26,161 bases of DNA from positions 1-26,161 of the IMG/VR virus record IMGVR_UViG_3300025646_000309; one strand, written 5' to 3'. The stretch comes from a virus. The notes below the pieces were generated by a model. It was not told the DNA's origin, searched no databases, and was given only the letters and a program-made list of their open reading frames with translations. Shown here in pieces: positions 1 to 6,080 of the stretch. The position numbers and the translations under genes are program-made. Numbering within the stretch: the first letter of the stretch is position 1; each line of letters begins with the position of its first letter.

Positions 1-1
1 A

Positions 2-289
2 GAAGCAGCAATTGAACAAGCAAAACGTGAAGCAGACTCAAGTACTCTCGCACGATTTCTTAAAAACTTCGAAAGTAGAGTTTACAGTCAGTTATCACGA
101 GATCTCGTCGATCAACTCTTTGGCTCTGATGGACAAGGACTCGAAGCCTACGGTACAGTTGTTATAGAGGGAAACACAATTGAGTATTCCAGTGATGGTA
201 CAACAATTACTCTAAGAATTACAGATGCAGATGGACAAGTTACAGAGATTACAATTCCGATTGGTTCCTTTGGCGACTTTATGCCTTAG
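2..289 (+). CDS. csgF: CsgF-like curli assembly protein, C-terminal part (5' end outside window)
   Basis: This frame is open from the left window edge to a TAG at 287, giving 95 residues without a start. An alpha-helical stretch (LARFLKNFESRVYSQL) is followed by beta-strands (TIEYSSDGTTITLRITDADG, then VTEITIPIGSFGDF). This is the layout of the C-terminal half of CsgF: a helix, then a strand-rich tail ending in a short TxTIxV-like strand. In characterised curli systems CsgF is a small periplasmic/surface protein that binds the CsgG pore and couples nucleation to the cell surface. The identification rests on this pattern and on the next gene being csgG, the usual csgF-csgG neighbour order. Its signal peptide and N-terminal CsgG-binding segment are not visible. 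Its last 65 bases overlap the start of csgG. Confidence 0.72.
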   Translation, partial: EAAIEQAKREADSSTLARFLKNFESRVYSQLSRDLVDQLFGSDGQGLEAYGTVVIEGNTIEYSSDGTTITLRITDADGQVTEITIPIGSFGDFMP

Positions 290-1088
290 TAGTTGTTTCG
301 GAGGATATGATGTTAAATCTTTACTCGAAAATAACACAGGTTATCTCACACAAATGGAGATTGCTGAAGTCCGACAAATCACTCATGAAAATCTGTGGAA
401 TATTACTCGGACTTCTAATAGTATCCCAACTGTTGCTGTATATAGTTTCAGTGACCTTACAGGACAACGAAAAAGTAATAGCCAGTTCGCGTTGTTCAGC
501 ACTGCAGTCACCATGTCACCTGACGCTCTTCTTGTAAGAGCTCTTAAACATGCTGGAGGTGGGGAATTTTTTCGAGTTGTTGAACGAGTTGGACTCGACC
601 ACCTTACAAAAGAAAGACAGCTCATTCGCTCCACACGAGATTCGCTACGAGAATCCGAAGACATGCTTCCATTATTATTTGCAGGACTTATTATGGAGGG
701 TGGCGTAATTGGTTATGATACCAATTTAAAGTCAGGAGGAACAGGAGCAAGATATTTAGGTATTGGAGCAAGTAAGCAATACCGAGAAGATACCGTGACG
801 GTATCATTAAGAACAGTAAGTGTAAGCACTGGAGAGATTCTCATGGAAGTGCTTATAACAAAAACGATTCTCAGTGTCGCAGTAAATCAAGATGTTTTTC
901 GGTTTATTGAGATGGGAACAGAACTTGTCGAAGTTGAGAATGGAGTGACAAAGAACGAAAGCGTTACTATTGCACTTCAGAAAGCAATAGAGACAGGAGT
1001 TTATGAAACTATTCTAGAAGGGAATAGACGGGGCTACTGGTCAGTAGTCAATGGGGATAATGATGAAACTAGTGGGGGTAAACCTTAG
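225..1088 (+). CDS. csgG: CsgG-like curli secretion channel lipoprotein
   Basis: This encodes a 287-residue protein (ATG 225; ATG 231 is an equally good start) close to the usual CsgG length of about 277. A basic N-terminus and hydrophobic stretch lead to lipobox LSSC, with lipidation Cys24. CsgG-type landmarks follow in order: VAVYSFSDLTGQ (70-81), FSTAV (91-95), VRALKHAGGGEFFRVVER (104-121), EGGVIGYDTNLKSGGTGARY (158-177), then VSLRTVSVSTGEIL (193-206), VFRFIE (224-229) and AIETGVYETIL near the C-terminus. In known systems nine CsgG chains form an outer-membrane pore that exports curlin subunits. In the constriction-loop region Phe91 seems to match the conserved Phe56 of E. coli CsgG. The preceding Asn55 is Leu here, and the loop is one residue longer. 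The gene looks intact. Its start lies inside csgF and its end overlaps the curlin-like gene. Confidence 0.93.
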   Translation: MQMDKLQRLQFRLVPLATLCLSSCFGGYDVKSLLENNTGYLTQMEIAEVRQITHENLWNITRTSNSIPTVAVYSFSDLTGQRKSNSQFALFSTAVTMSPDALLVRALKHAGGGEFFRVVERVGLDHLTKERQLIRSTRDSLRESEDMLPLLFAGLIMEGGVIGYDTNLKSGGTGARYLGIGASKQYREDTVTVSLRTVSVSTGEILMEVLITKTILSVAVNQDVFRFIEMGTELVEVENGVTKNESVTIALQKAIETGVYETILEGNRRGYWSVVNGDNDETSGGKP

Positions 1089-1806
1089 TTTAATAGGTTT
1101 AGTAGTATTTACTATGTTTTTAAATGCTGCGGATAACGAAATATACATAACACAATCTGGAACAAATGCACAGATAGAGATCGATCAGATAGGAAGCGGA
1201 AACCAAGTAAAAGGAAATGAAGCAGCAAGTGGAAATGATCCTATCAGTACATTTAATTTGACAGGAAACAGTCAAACGATTGATATAAATCAGATTGGAG
1301 ATGGCAACGATTTTATTGGTGATATAGTAGCTGATACAGTTGCAGGAAACTTTACATTTACAGGAGATAGCAATATCTTTGATATTGATGTAGATGCAAC
1401 TGGAACTTATGGTGGCGATAATCTTAACATAGATGTAGATATTACTGGAAGTGGAAATGACATGACAGTAAGAATAGCAACAGCTGCAGCAGCAAGTGGT
1501 GTTGACTACGATGCTGTTATAAGTGGTGATTATAATACAATCACTTCAAATATAGATGTAGATAATGCAATCTTTGATATTGACATAACTGGAGACTATA
1601 ATACTCTGGACTACGATGCAGATAACTATGCAGGACATGAGTTTTATTTAGATCATACAGGTGACTATACAAACTTTATTATAGACCAGCAATCTACACT
1701 GGCAAAGGATTACTTGAATATTAATTCAACGACTAGCGGAACAAGTGGATCAAATGCGAATATTTGTATTTATCAAAACGATGCTGGTACTGTCACTTCA
1801 TGCTGA
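1063..1806 (+). CDS. Asp-rich curlin-like repeat protein (putative exported fibre subunit)
   Basis: I chose ATG 1063 because GGGGA at 1053-1057 lies five bases upstream; in-frame ATGs at 1051 and 1060 are alternatives. From 1063 it has 247 residues. A 22-residue signal peptide ends LNA, then comes a repeat region. Early repeats fit the curlin pattern QxGxxN (QIGSGN, QIGDGN; QSGTN is one residue short). Later ones keep G-x-x-N but lose Gln (FTGDSN, ITGSGN, ISGDYN, ITGDYN, HTGDYT), separated by alternating hydrophobic/Asp strands such as IFDIDVDATG. This predicts a strand-turn-strand solenoid like CsgA/CsgB but far more acidic. The end, ICIYQNDAGTVTSC, has two Cys. It directly follows csgG, so it is the obvious substrate of that channel. 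Amyloid formation is inferred. A calcium-binding beta-solenoid adhesin is the main alternative. Confidence 0.72.
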   Translation: MKLVGVNLSLIGLVVFTMFLNAADNEIYITQSGTNAQIEIDQIGSGNQVKGNEAASGNDPISTFNLTGNSQTIDINQIGDGNDFIGDIVADTVAGNFTFTGDSNIFDIDVDATGTYGGDNLNIDVDITGSGNDMTVRIATAAAASGVDYDAVISGDYNTITSNIDVDNAIFDIDITGDYNTLDYDADNYAGHEFYLDHTGDYTNFIIDQQSTLAKDYLNINSTTSGTSGSNANICIYQNDAGTVTSC

Positions 1807-2833
1807 TGGTATTGGAAGCGTAACAGAATTAAATGGCATTCATGCTGAAATAAATAGAACGGGCGAGCAATTGCCCGTTTCTGTTAATGTAGGAGTAAAT
1901 AGTTATGATGACGTTCGAACTGCTAATACTCGCCTCGGTATTACTTTTAGTGACGATTCTATTGTCCGTCTCACTGAGCATAGTAAGCTTATACTTGATG
2001 AAGTGGTCTTTGACCCAAATCCAAGCAAGTCAAAAATTGGCTTACAATTTGCTTCAGGAACTGCACGATTTATCACAGGGAAAATAGGTGCAATCAATAA
2101 AGAAAATATTAGTATATCCACTCCGACTGCTCAAATCGGTATTCGTGGAACTGACTTCACTGTTACTGTTGATGAGTTGGGGCGTAGTCTGGTTATTCTT
2201 CTTCCTGATCTCAATGGTATATCTAGCGGTGAAATCACGGTAGCAACGGCGGCAGGAACTACTGTACTCAATAAACCATTTGAAAGCACAGTCGCAAGCA
2301 TGTGGGAGAAAGCTCCCAGTAGCAATGTAATATTAGACTTAACTTTAGATGCGATTGACAATATGTTAATTGTAAGTCCTCCAAAAGAGGAAGAACTTGT
2401 TGAAGAAGAAAAGACAGCCCGAGCAGATTTTTTAGACTTTAATGATTTAGAGGTAGATCTACTTGCAGAAGACTTCTTTGAAGAAGACTTAGAGTTTAGT
2501 GAGATAGATGTAGATTTATTAGATGTAAACTTTCTCGAAGACTTATTAGATATTATTGAAGCAGTAGACGAGCTAAAAGAAGGAGGAAAAGAACTTGACT
2601 CTGATGGCTCATTACAAATTACAGGAACAGAAATAGGACAAGATGCAGAGACTCAAATAATTACTTTAGTAGACTCTGGAAGACTAAAAATGACGAGAAG
2701 TATAAGTGATACAATTTATGTAAACTTAGATGCCTCTCAAGGATATAATATCATATTATCACAAGATGGCAAAGACATTAATATTGTGGTTAATAGCGGC
2801 GGTTCCTCTATTATCTTACGGCAGTCTGAATGA
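1754..2833 (+). CDS. Secreted FecR-domain protein with acidic repeat region
   Basis: ATG 1754 (359 aa) is preferred over GTG 1745 because it directly begins a signal peptide (MRIFVFIKTMLVLSLHA). The start lies inside the 3' end of the curlin-like gene. A FecR-type domain spans about residues 50-165 and carries the characteristic ISISTPTAQIGIRGTDFTV segment (about 120-138), preceded by SIVRLTEHSKLILDEV. In Pfam's FecR family this beta-rich domain is usually periplasmic or extracellular. Residues about 211-277 are strongly acidic and contain two related blocks (LEVDLLAEDF and IDVDLLDVNF). A beta-rich C-terminal section follows, with YNIILSQDGKDIN and SSIILRQS, which faintly resembles a curlin repeat. 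There is no membrane anchor and no sigma-factor partner, so it is not a classical FecR anti-sigma regulator. FecR-domain proteins next to CHASE2 cyclases occur in bacterial genomes as I remember them, which fits the cyclase 0.3 kb downstream. Confidence 0.82.
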   Translation: MRIFVFIKTMLVLSLHADGIGSVTELNGIHAEINRTGEQLPVSVNVGVNSYDDVRTANTRLGITFSDDSIVRLTEHSKLILDEVVFDPNPSKSKIGLQFASGTARFITGKIGAINKENISISTPTAQIGIRGTDFTVTVDELGRSLVILLPDLNGISSGEITVATAAGTTVLNKPFESTVASMWEKAPSSNVILDLTLDAIDNMLIVSPPKEEELVEEEKTARADFLDFNDLEVDLLAEDFFEEDLEFSEIDVDLLDVNFLEDLLDIIEAVDELKEGGKELDSDGSLQITGTEIGQDAETQIITLVDSGRLKMTRSISDTIYVNLDASQGYNIILSQDGKDINIVVNSGGSSIILRQSE

Positions 2834-3131
2834 TTGGACACAAACAGAACGAAACTTATACTATGCTTACAATATAGGAAGCTGGATAGACTTTGAACAA
2901 TCAAAAGATGCTTTCAAAAATGGAAAATATATGGAAAGTAATCCATTATTTTCAAATCGTCCACATCCAGACCGAATACTCGCACAAAAAATATTAGGGT
3001 CATATGTACTCTACAAATTTAATGATAGTAGAGAGGAGAGAAAATACGGACTGATTGCAGCAAATATAGTTCAGTGGGGCGTGGTAATAAATCACGAAAG
3101 CATGGGGGTACATTTTAATATATCATGGTAA
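2766..3131 (+). CDS. Small exported protein of unknown function
   Basis: An in-frame start exists at 2730, but ATG 2766 begins a good signal peptide or N-terminal membrane segment (MAKTLILWLIAAVPLLSYG), so 2766 is preferred (121 aa). The first 68 bases overlap the FecR gene and the last seven overlap the cyclase gene. The mature part contains W-x-D-x-x-Q-S (WIDFEQS), then ESNPLFSNRPHPDRI and a moderately hydrophobic second half (YGLIAANIVQWGVVINH). The W/D/Q followed by E-x-NP-L-x-x-x-P pattern reminds me of a family of small bacterial and phage proteins of unknown function. I cannot name a Pfam family. Its place between a FecR-domain protein and a CHASE2 cyclase suggests a periplasmic or inner-membrane accessory of that pair. 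A late phage envelope protein is an alternative. Confidence 0.7.
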   Translation: MAKTLILWLIAAVPLLSYGSLNDWTQTERNLYYAYNIGSWIDFEQSKDAFKNGKYMESNPLFSNRPHPDRILAQKILGSYVLYKFNDSREERKYGLIAANIVQWGVVINHESMGVHFNISW

Positions 3132-4903
3132 GAATAATAATTGCAGCACTTTGTTTTGGACTCTTTCTTTGGAATCCATACCCCTTTAAAGTTGCAGAAC
3201 TCAAAGGATATGATTATCTTATCATGTCTACACCAACCGTACAAAATGACAATATTCTTATTGTAGATATTGATGAAGAAATTGTAGAGAAGTACGAAGG
3301 CTATCCGCTTCCACGGACATTCTACGCGAAACTACTAGAAAAATCAAACGTTGCAGGTATCTCAGTTTTAATGCCTGACTCAGATATTCGAAATTCAAGA
3401 AATGACAATGACTTAGCATTTGCGATGACACTTACACCAACTGTAATTGCTTCCGCAGCTTCAACACAGTCAGAGCAGCTTTCTCTACATGTAGGAACAG
3501 CTGAGATAGGAGAAGATCCAAGACCATGGCTATATCAATACCCAGGAATTTTACGTACAAAGTCTACGCTGGCGTCAACCGCAAAGGGGTTAGGACTAGT
3601 AACCGCTACACCGGAAATAGACGGGGTTACTCGACGCATTCCCCTAGTGCTAAACGTGCAGTCAAAACTCTACCCAGCTTTCGCCTTGGAACTCTTAAGA
3701 GTCGGGTTAGACCATCCTTCGTACCAGCTAAAAACAACAAACGAAGGAGTTTCTTGGGTTAGAGTACCAGGCTACCCACTTATGAACACAGATGCGAATG
3801 GTCGCATCTTTTTAGATTGGAATACTAAATTTTACAAGCAAACTGCTACTGAATTTTTAGAAAATCCAATCCCAGCACCTTTTGTAATTTTTGGAGTCAC
3901 TGCAGAAGGTGTTAATAATCCAGTACCCACTCCAGCAGGAGCAAAATATCCCCATGAAATACAAGCAAACATTCTACATAATCTTATTAATGGTAGCGCT
4001 CCTTCTACCCCTACTTGGGCTGGCGGAGCCGAGCTTGCGGGAGCATTATTTATACTATTACTCCTTATCCTCGTCGCAGGGAATGTCTATTTATCCCTAC
4101 CTACCTTAATACTCGTAATATCAGGTTCTTTATATGGAGCCTGGTATGCGTTTCAATCTTCCTATTTGATAGACGTAACTGGCACAATTTTTATCGGGTT
4201 TTTATTCTGGAGTATTGAAAGTTTCCGTAATTTCATGACTACATATTTCGAGAAACTTAGAATTAAACAACAATTTGGGACGTATGTATCTCCAGAGTTA
4301 GTGAAAAAATTACAGGAGGACCCAACATTGCTGAGATTGGGTGGGGAGACAAAACGACTCACTTTTCTTTTTTCTGACATTCGAGGATTCACACCAATTT
4401 CAGAAAAATATCAAAAAGACCCGCAAGGTCTTACAAAATTAATAAACAGATTTTTAGACAACCAAACACAAATAATATTAAAACACGGTGGAACCATTGA
4501 TAAATATATGGGAGACTGTATAATGGCATTTTGGGGTGCACCACTTGATGATGACGACCAAGTTAAACATGCCACAGATGCTGTTATCGAAATGAAACAG
4601 TCATTAGAGGACTTAAATGAAAGACTCCGAGAAGAAGGCTTGGATCAAATTAATACAGGAGGTGGAATCAACACAGGAACTTGCGTGGTGGGAAACTTCG
4701 GTAGCTCCAATCGTTTTGACTATAGTGTGCTTGGGGACGCCGTTAATTTGGCTGCTCGTTTAGAGAGTCTTTGTAAAGAATATGATGTTGGGATAATAAT
4801 CTCAGAGTATAGTTTAGTTGATGGGTACGATTACGAATATTTAGACGAGGTAATCGTTAAAGGTAAGACAGAGCCCATCAAAATCTATACCATTCGAAAA
4901 TAA
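3125..4903 (+). CDS. CHASE2-domain membrane adenylyl cyclase (class III)
   Basis: This 592-residue protein has the standard architecture: one N-terminal TM segment (about 3-19), a periplasmic CHASE2 sensor (about 25-295, starting with ILIVDIDEE at 44-52), three TM segments (about 303-323, 324-344, 350-365), then a cytoplasmic class III cyclase domain (about 380-590). Catalytic residues appear complete: metal-binding Asp418 (FLFSDIRGFT) and Asp464 (DKYMGD), adenine-selecting Lys460 and Asp538 (SVLGDAVNLAAR), and transition-state residues Asn541 and Arg545. The Lys/Asp pair predicts ATP-to-cAMP conversion rather than cGMP. CHASE2 receptors sense unknown extracytoplasmic signals. ATG 3125 overlaps the preceding stop region; a G-rich stretch lies about 15 bases upstream, so initiation probably depends on translational coupling. 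I see no truncation. A full-length sensory cyclase is unusual cargo for a phage. Confidence 0.95.
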   Translation: MVRIIIAALCFGLFLWNPYPFKVAELKGYDYLIMSTPTVQNDNILIVDIDEEIVEKYEGYPLPRTFYAKLLEKSNVAGISVLMPDSDIRNSRNDNDLAFAMTLTPTVIASAASTQSEQLSLHVGTAEIGEDPRPWLYQYPGILRTKSTLASTAKGLGLVTATPEIDGVTRRIPLVLNVQSKLYPAFALELLRVGLDHPSYQLKTTNEGVSWVRVPGYPLMNTDANGRIFLDWNTKFYKQTATEFLENPIPAPFVIFGVTAEGVNNPVPTPAGAKYPHEIQANILHNLINGSAPSTPTWAGGAELAGALFILLLLILVAGNVYLSLPTLILVISGSLYGAWYAFQSSYLIDVTGTIFIGFLFWSIESFRNFMTTYFEKLRIKQQFGTYVSPELVKKLQEDPTLLRLGGETKRLTFLFSDIRGFTPISEKYQKDPQGLTKLINRFLDNQTQIILKHGGTIDKYMGDCIMAFWGAPLDDDDQVKHATDAVIEMKQSLEDLNERLREEGLDQINTGGGINTGTCVVGNFGSSNRFDYSVLGDAVNLAARLESLCKEYDVGIIISEYSLVDGYDYEYLDEVIVKGKTEPIKIYTIRK

Positions 4904-4906
4904 CAC

Positions 4907-4935
4907 TTGACATTCCTCCTCCCTTTTGTTATAAT
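4907..4935 (+). promoter_or_regulatory. Consensus sigma70-type promoter
   Basis: TTGACA (4907-4912) and TATAAT (4930-4935) are both perfect hexamers with a 17-base spacer, four bases after the cyclase stop. Transcription should begin near 4942, about 36 bases before ATG 4978. The leader contains a short inverted repeat (GAAAT/ATTTC, 4943-4956) and a ribosome-binding site AGGAA (4966-4970). This marks the boundary between the curli/cyclase island and the small-gene and structural region, and would allow host RNA polymerase to read the latter independently. Confidence 0.85.
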
Positions 4936-4977
4936 TATGATAGAAATGTATATTTCAATGTATTTAGGAAATTAATC

Positions 4978-5175
4978 ATGAACTCAGAGCAAGTCGCCGC
5001 AGACCTAGCAAAACACGAAGCCGTTTGTGCAGAACGTTGGAAAACTGCGTTCAATAAATTCGATGATATGGAAGAAAATATCAAGAGAATCGAAATGATT
5101 TTAATCACTTGCGCTGGCGGTATAATCGTCGGAGGAGCAACAGTAATTATGACAATATTGTCATTACATGGGTAA
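4978..5175 (+). CDS. Small one-TM membrane protein, XhlA/holin-like
   Basis: It encodes 65 residues. A charged helical N-terminus (about 1-38, with HEAVCAERW and DMEENIKRIE) is followed by a single hydrophobic segment (about 39-62, ILITCAGGIIVGGATVIMTI) at the C-terminus. Phages commonly encode such short helix-plus-TM proteins. Some (XhlA-type) act with holins, others have no known role. It is the first gene after a strong promoter, with AGGAA 7 bases upstream of the ATG. I see no endolysin or second holin nearby, so a lysis role is only possible. Confidence 0.7.
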   Translation: MNSEQVAADLAKHEAVCAERWKTAFNKFDDMEENIKRIEMILITCAGGIIVGGATVIMTILSLHG

Positions 5176-5353
5176 AATAAATATGAAAAAAGATTATGAA
5201 ACTAAAGACATAAAAGCTACTAAAACTAAAAAAGTTGAAGAAGGTGTTATCTTTGAAGATAACGAACTGTTTAAGTTTGTATGGAAAGGCGAAACTCATG
5301 GTTTCGAGAAAAAAGAAAACGCTGAAATAGCACTTAATAGATTTAAAGGTTAA
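5168..5353 (+). CDS. Small hypothetical phage protein
   Basis: It has 61 residues from ATG 5168, which overlaps the previous stop; ATG 5183 (MKKDYE) is an alternative with GGG nine bases upstream. The N-terminal third is Lys-rich and probably disordered. The rest (FEDNELFKFVWKGETHGF, then ENAEIALNRFKG) looks like a compact beta-alpha domain with an aromatic W-x-G-x-x-H-G-F core. I do not recognise a named family. It is tightly packed between neighbours on the same transcript. Confidence 0.62.
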   Translation: MGKINMKKDYETKDIKATKTKKVEEGVIFEDNELFKFVWKGETHGFEKKENAEIALNRFKG

Positions 5354-5354
5354 T

Positions 5355-5537
5355 ATGTCAAACAGTATTGAAGACGCTTTGAAAAAAGCAGTTGAAAAAG
5401 CAGAAGTCGGTCAAGTGACCGAAGGGCAAGGTGCAGAAGAGAATCAAGAGCTCTCCGCTAGAATTAAAAAACTAATGGCGAGAAAGACAAATCTTCAACG
5501 CAAGAAAAGACAGAAGCTACCTTCATCGATTAGATGA
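5355..5537 (+). CDS. Small charged hypothetical protein
   Basis: It has 60 residues, starting two bases after the previous stop and ending with an ATGA overlap onto the next gene. The sequence is helical and charged: acidic and Gln-rich first (MSNSIEDALKKAVEKAEVGQ), strongly basic at the end (RKTNLQRKKRQK). It could be a coiled-coil or nucleic-acid-binding accessory. I recognise no domain. The tight packing is the main support for it being real. Confidence 0.55.
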   Translation: MSNSIEDALKKAVEKAEVGQVTEGQGAEENQELSARIKKLMARKTNLQRKKRQKLPSSIR

Positions 5538-5695
5538 AGAAAAAACTCTCTCACGAGGAACGATACGAAATTTGTAAAAACTGTCCAAACTTAGACAAGA
5601 AGTGGAAGTTTTGCAAAATATGTAATTGTTTTATGCCTCTCAAGACTAAGTTAAGATGGGCTGAGTGTCCTGAGGAGCCTCCTCGATGGACATAG
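5534..5695 (+). CDS. Small Cys-rich zinc-ribbon-like protein
   Basis: This 53-residue gene was found by reading the ATGA overlap at 5534-5537. It has paired cysteines: ICKNCPNL, then FCKICNCFMPLKTK and a final ECP (Cys14, 17, 27, 30, 32, 45). The CxxC...CxxCxCFMPxKTK...CP arrangement recurs in small phage proteins of unknown function and is typical of a structural zinc site. Its role is unknown; DNA or protein binding is plausible. Its stop overlaps the ribosome-binding site of the next short gene. Confidence 0.78.
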   Translation: MKKKLSHEERYEICKNCPNLDKKWKFCKICNCFMPLKTKLRWAECPEEPPRWT

Positions 5696-5704
5696 GAGAA
5701 AATT

Positions 5705-5767
5705 ATGCCAATGCATCATTCTGGAAAGAAAAAGAAAAAAGGTGGAAAGAAAAAACGAGGATACTGA
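5705..5767 (+). CDS. Tiny Lys-rich peptide (20 aa)
   Basis: MPMHHSGKKKKKGGKKKRGY is preceded by a strong ribosome-binding site AGGAGA (5694-5699) with a five-base spacer, the best in this part of the window. That is the main reason to call it. About half of the residues are Lys or Arg. Similar tiny basic proteins beginning MPxH/MPxx-K-K are scattered through phage structural regions. Its function is unknown. It may instead be a leader that brings ribosomes to the overlapping gene at 5742/5784. Confidence 0.5.
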   Translation: MPMHHSGKKKKKGGKKKRGY

Positions 5768-6080
5768 TGACAGTTTTCCGTTTATGATTTGGTTAGACCA
5801 TTTCAGGCGTGACAAATATGTCAATCCTTCTTTCTACAACTCTTTTTTAGAAGGCACGACAAAGATTGTTCCTTATGATTACGAAATGTTAACACTTTTT
5901 GAAATGAATTGGGAACAAGAACCTTGGGAGGTGATCTTTTACGAGGTGGGCAATGACCTAACTCCTAGTGAGATTAAGGAAATAGTGGATACAAGAAATA
6001 ATATCCAGAACAAATGCGCATATATGTGGTCTTGCCCACCCACTTTGCCAAGCCCAGTAATTATACAAAAGGGGAAATAA
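5742..6080 (+). CDS. Hypothetical phage protein, possible structural-assembly role
   Basis: The longest form starts at GTG 5742 (112 aa); ATG 5784 (MIWLDHF) would give 98. The start is uncertain because this region overlaps the Lys-rich peptide gene. The protein is acidic and aromatic, with FPFMIWLDHFRRDKYVNPSF, EMNWEQEPWEVIFYEVGND and a helix LTPSEIKEIVDTRN. It is clearly unlike its basic neighbours. I cannot assign a family. Its stop directly precedes the next ATG. Confidence 0.65.
   Translation: MERKNEDTDDSFPFMIWLDHFRRDKYVNPSFYNSFLEGTTKIVPYDYEMLTLFEMNWEQEPWEVIFYEVGNDLTPSEIKEIVDTRNNIQNKCAYMWSCPPTLPSPVIIQKGK

Noticed and set aside
1754-2833. FecR gene as a classical iron-siderophore anti-sigma regulator
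   Set aside because: There is no cytoplasmic anti-sigma domain, no TM segment, and no ECF sigma factor or TonB receptor gene nearby.
1-4903. Left island as host chromosome beside a prophage
   Set aside because: Set aside, not excluded. No integrase, att repeat or tRNA is visible at 4903, the gene packing is phage-like, and I recall curli genes in other marine phages. Long reads would decide.
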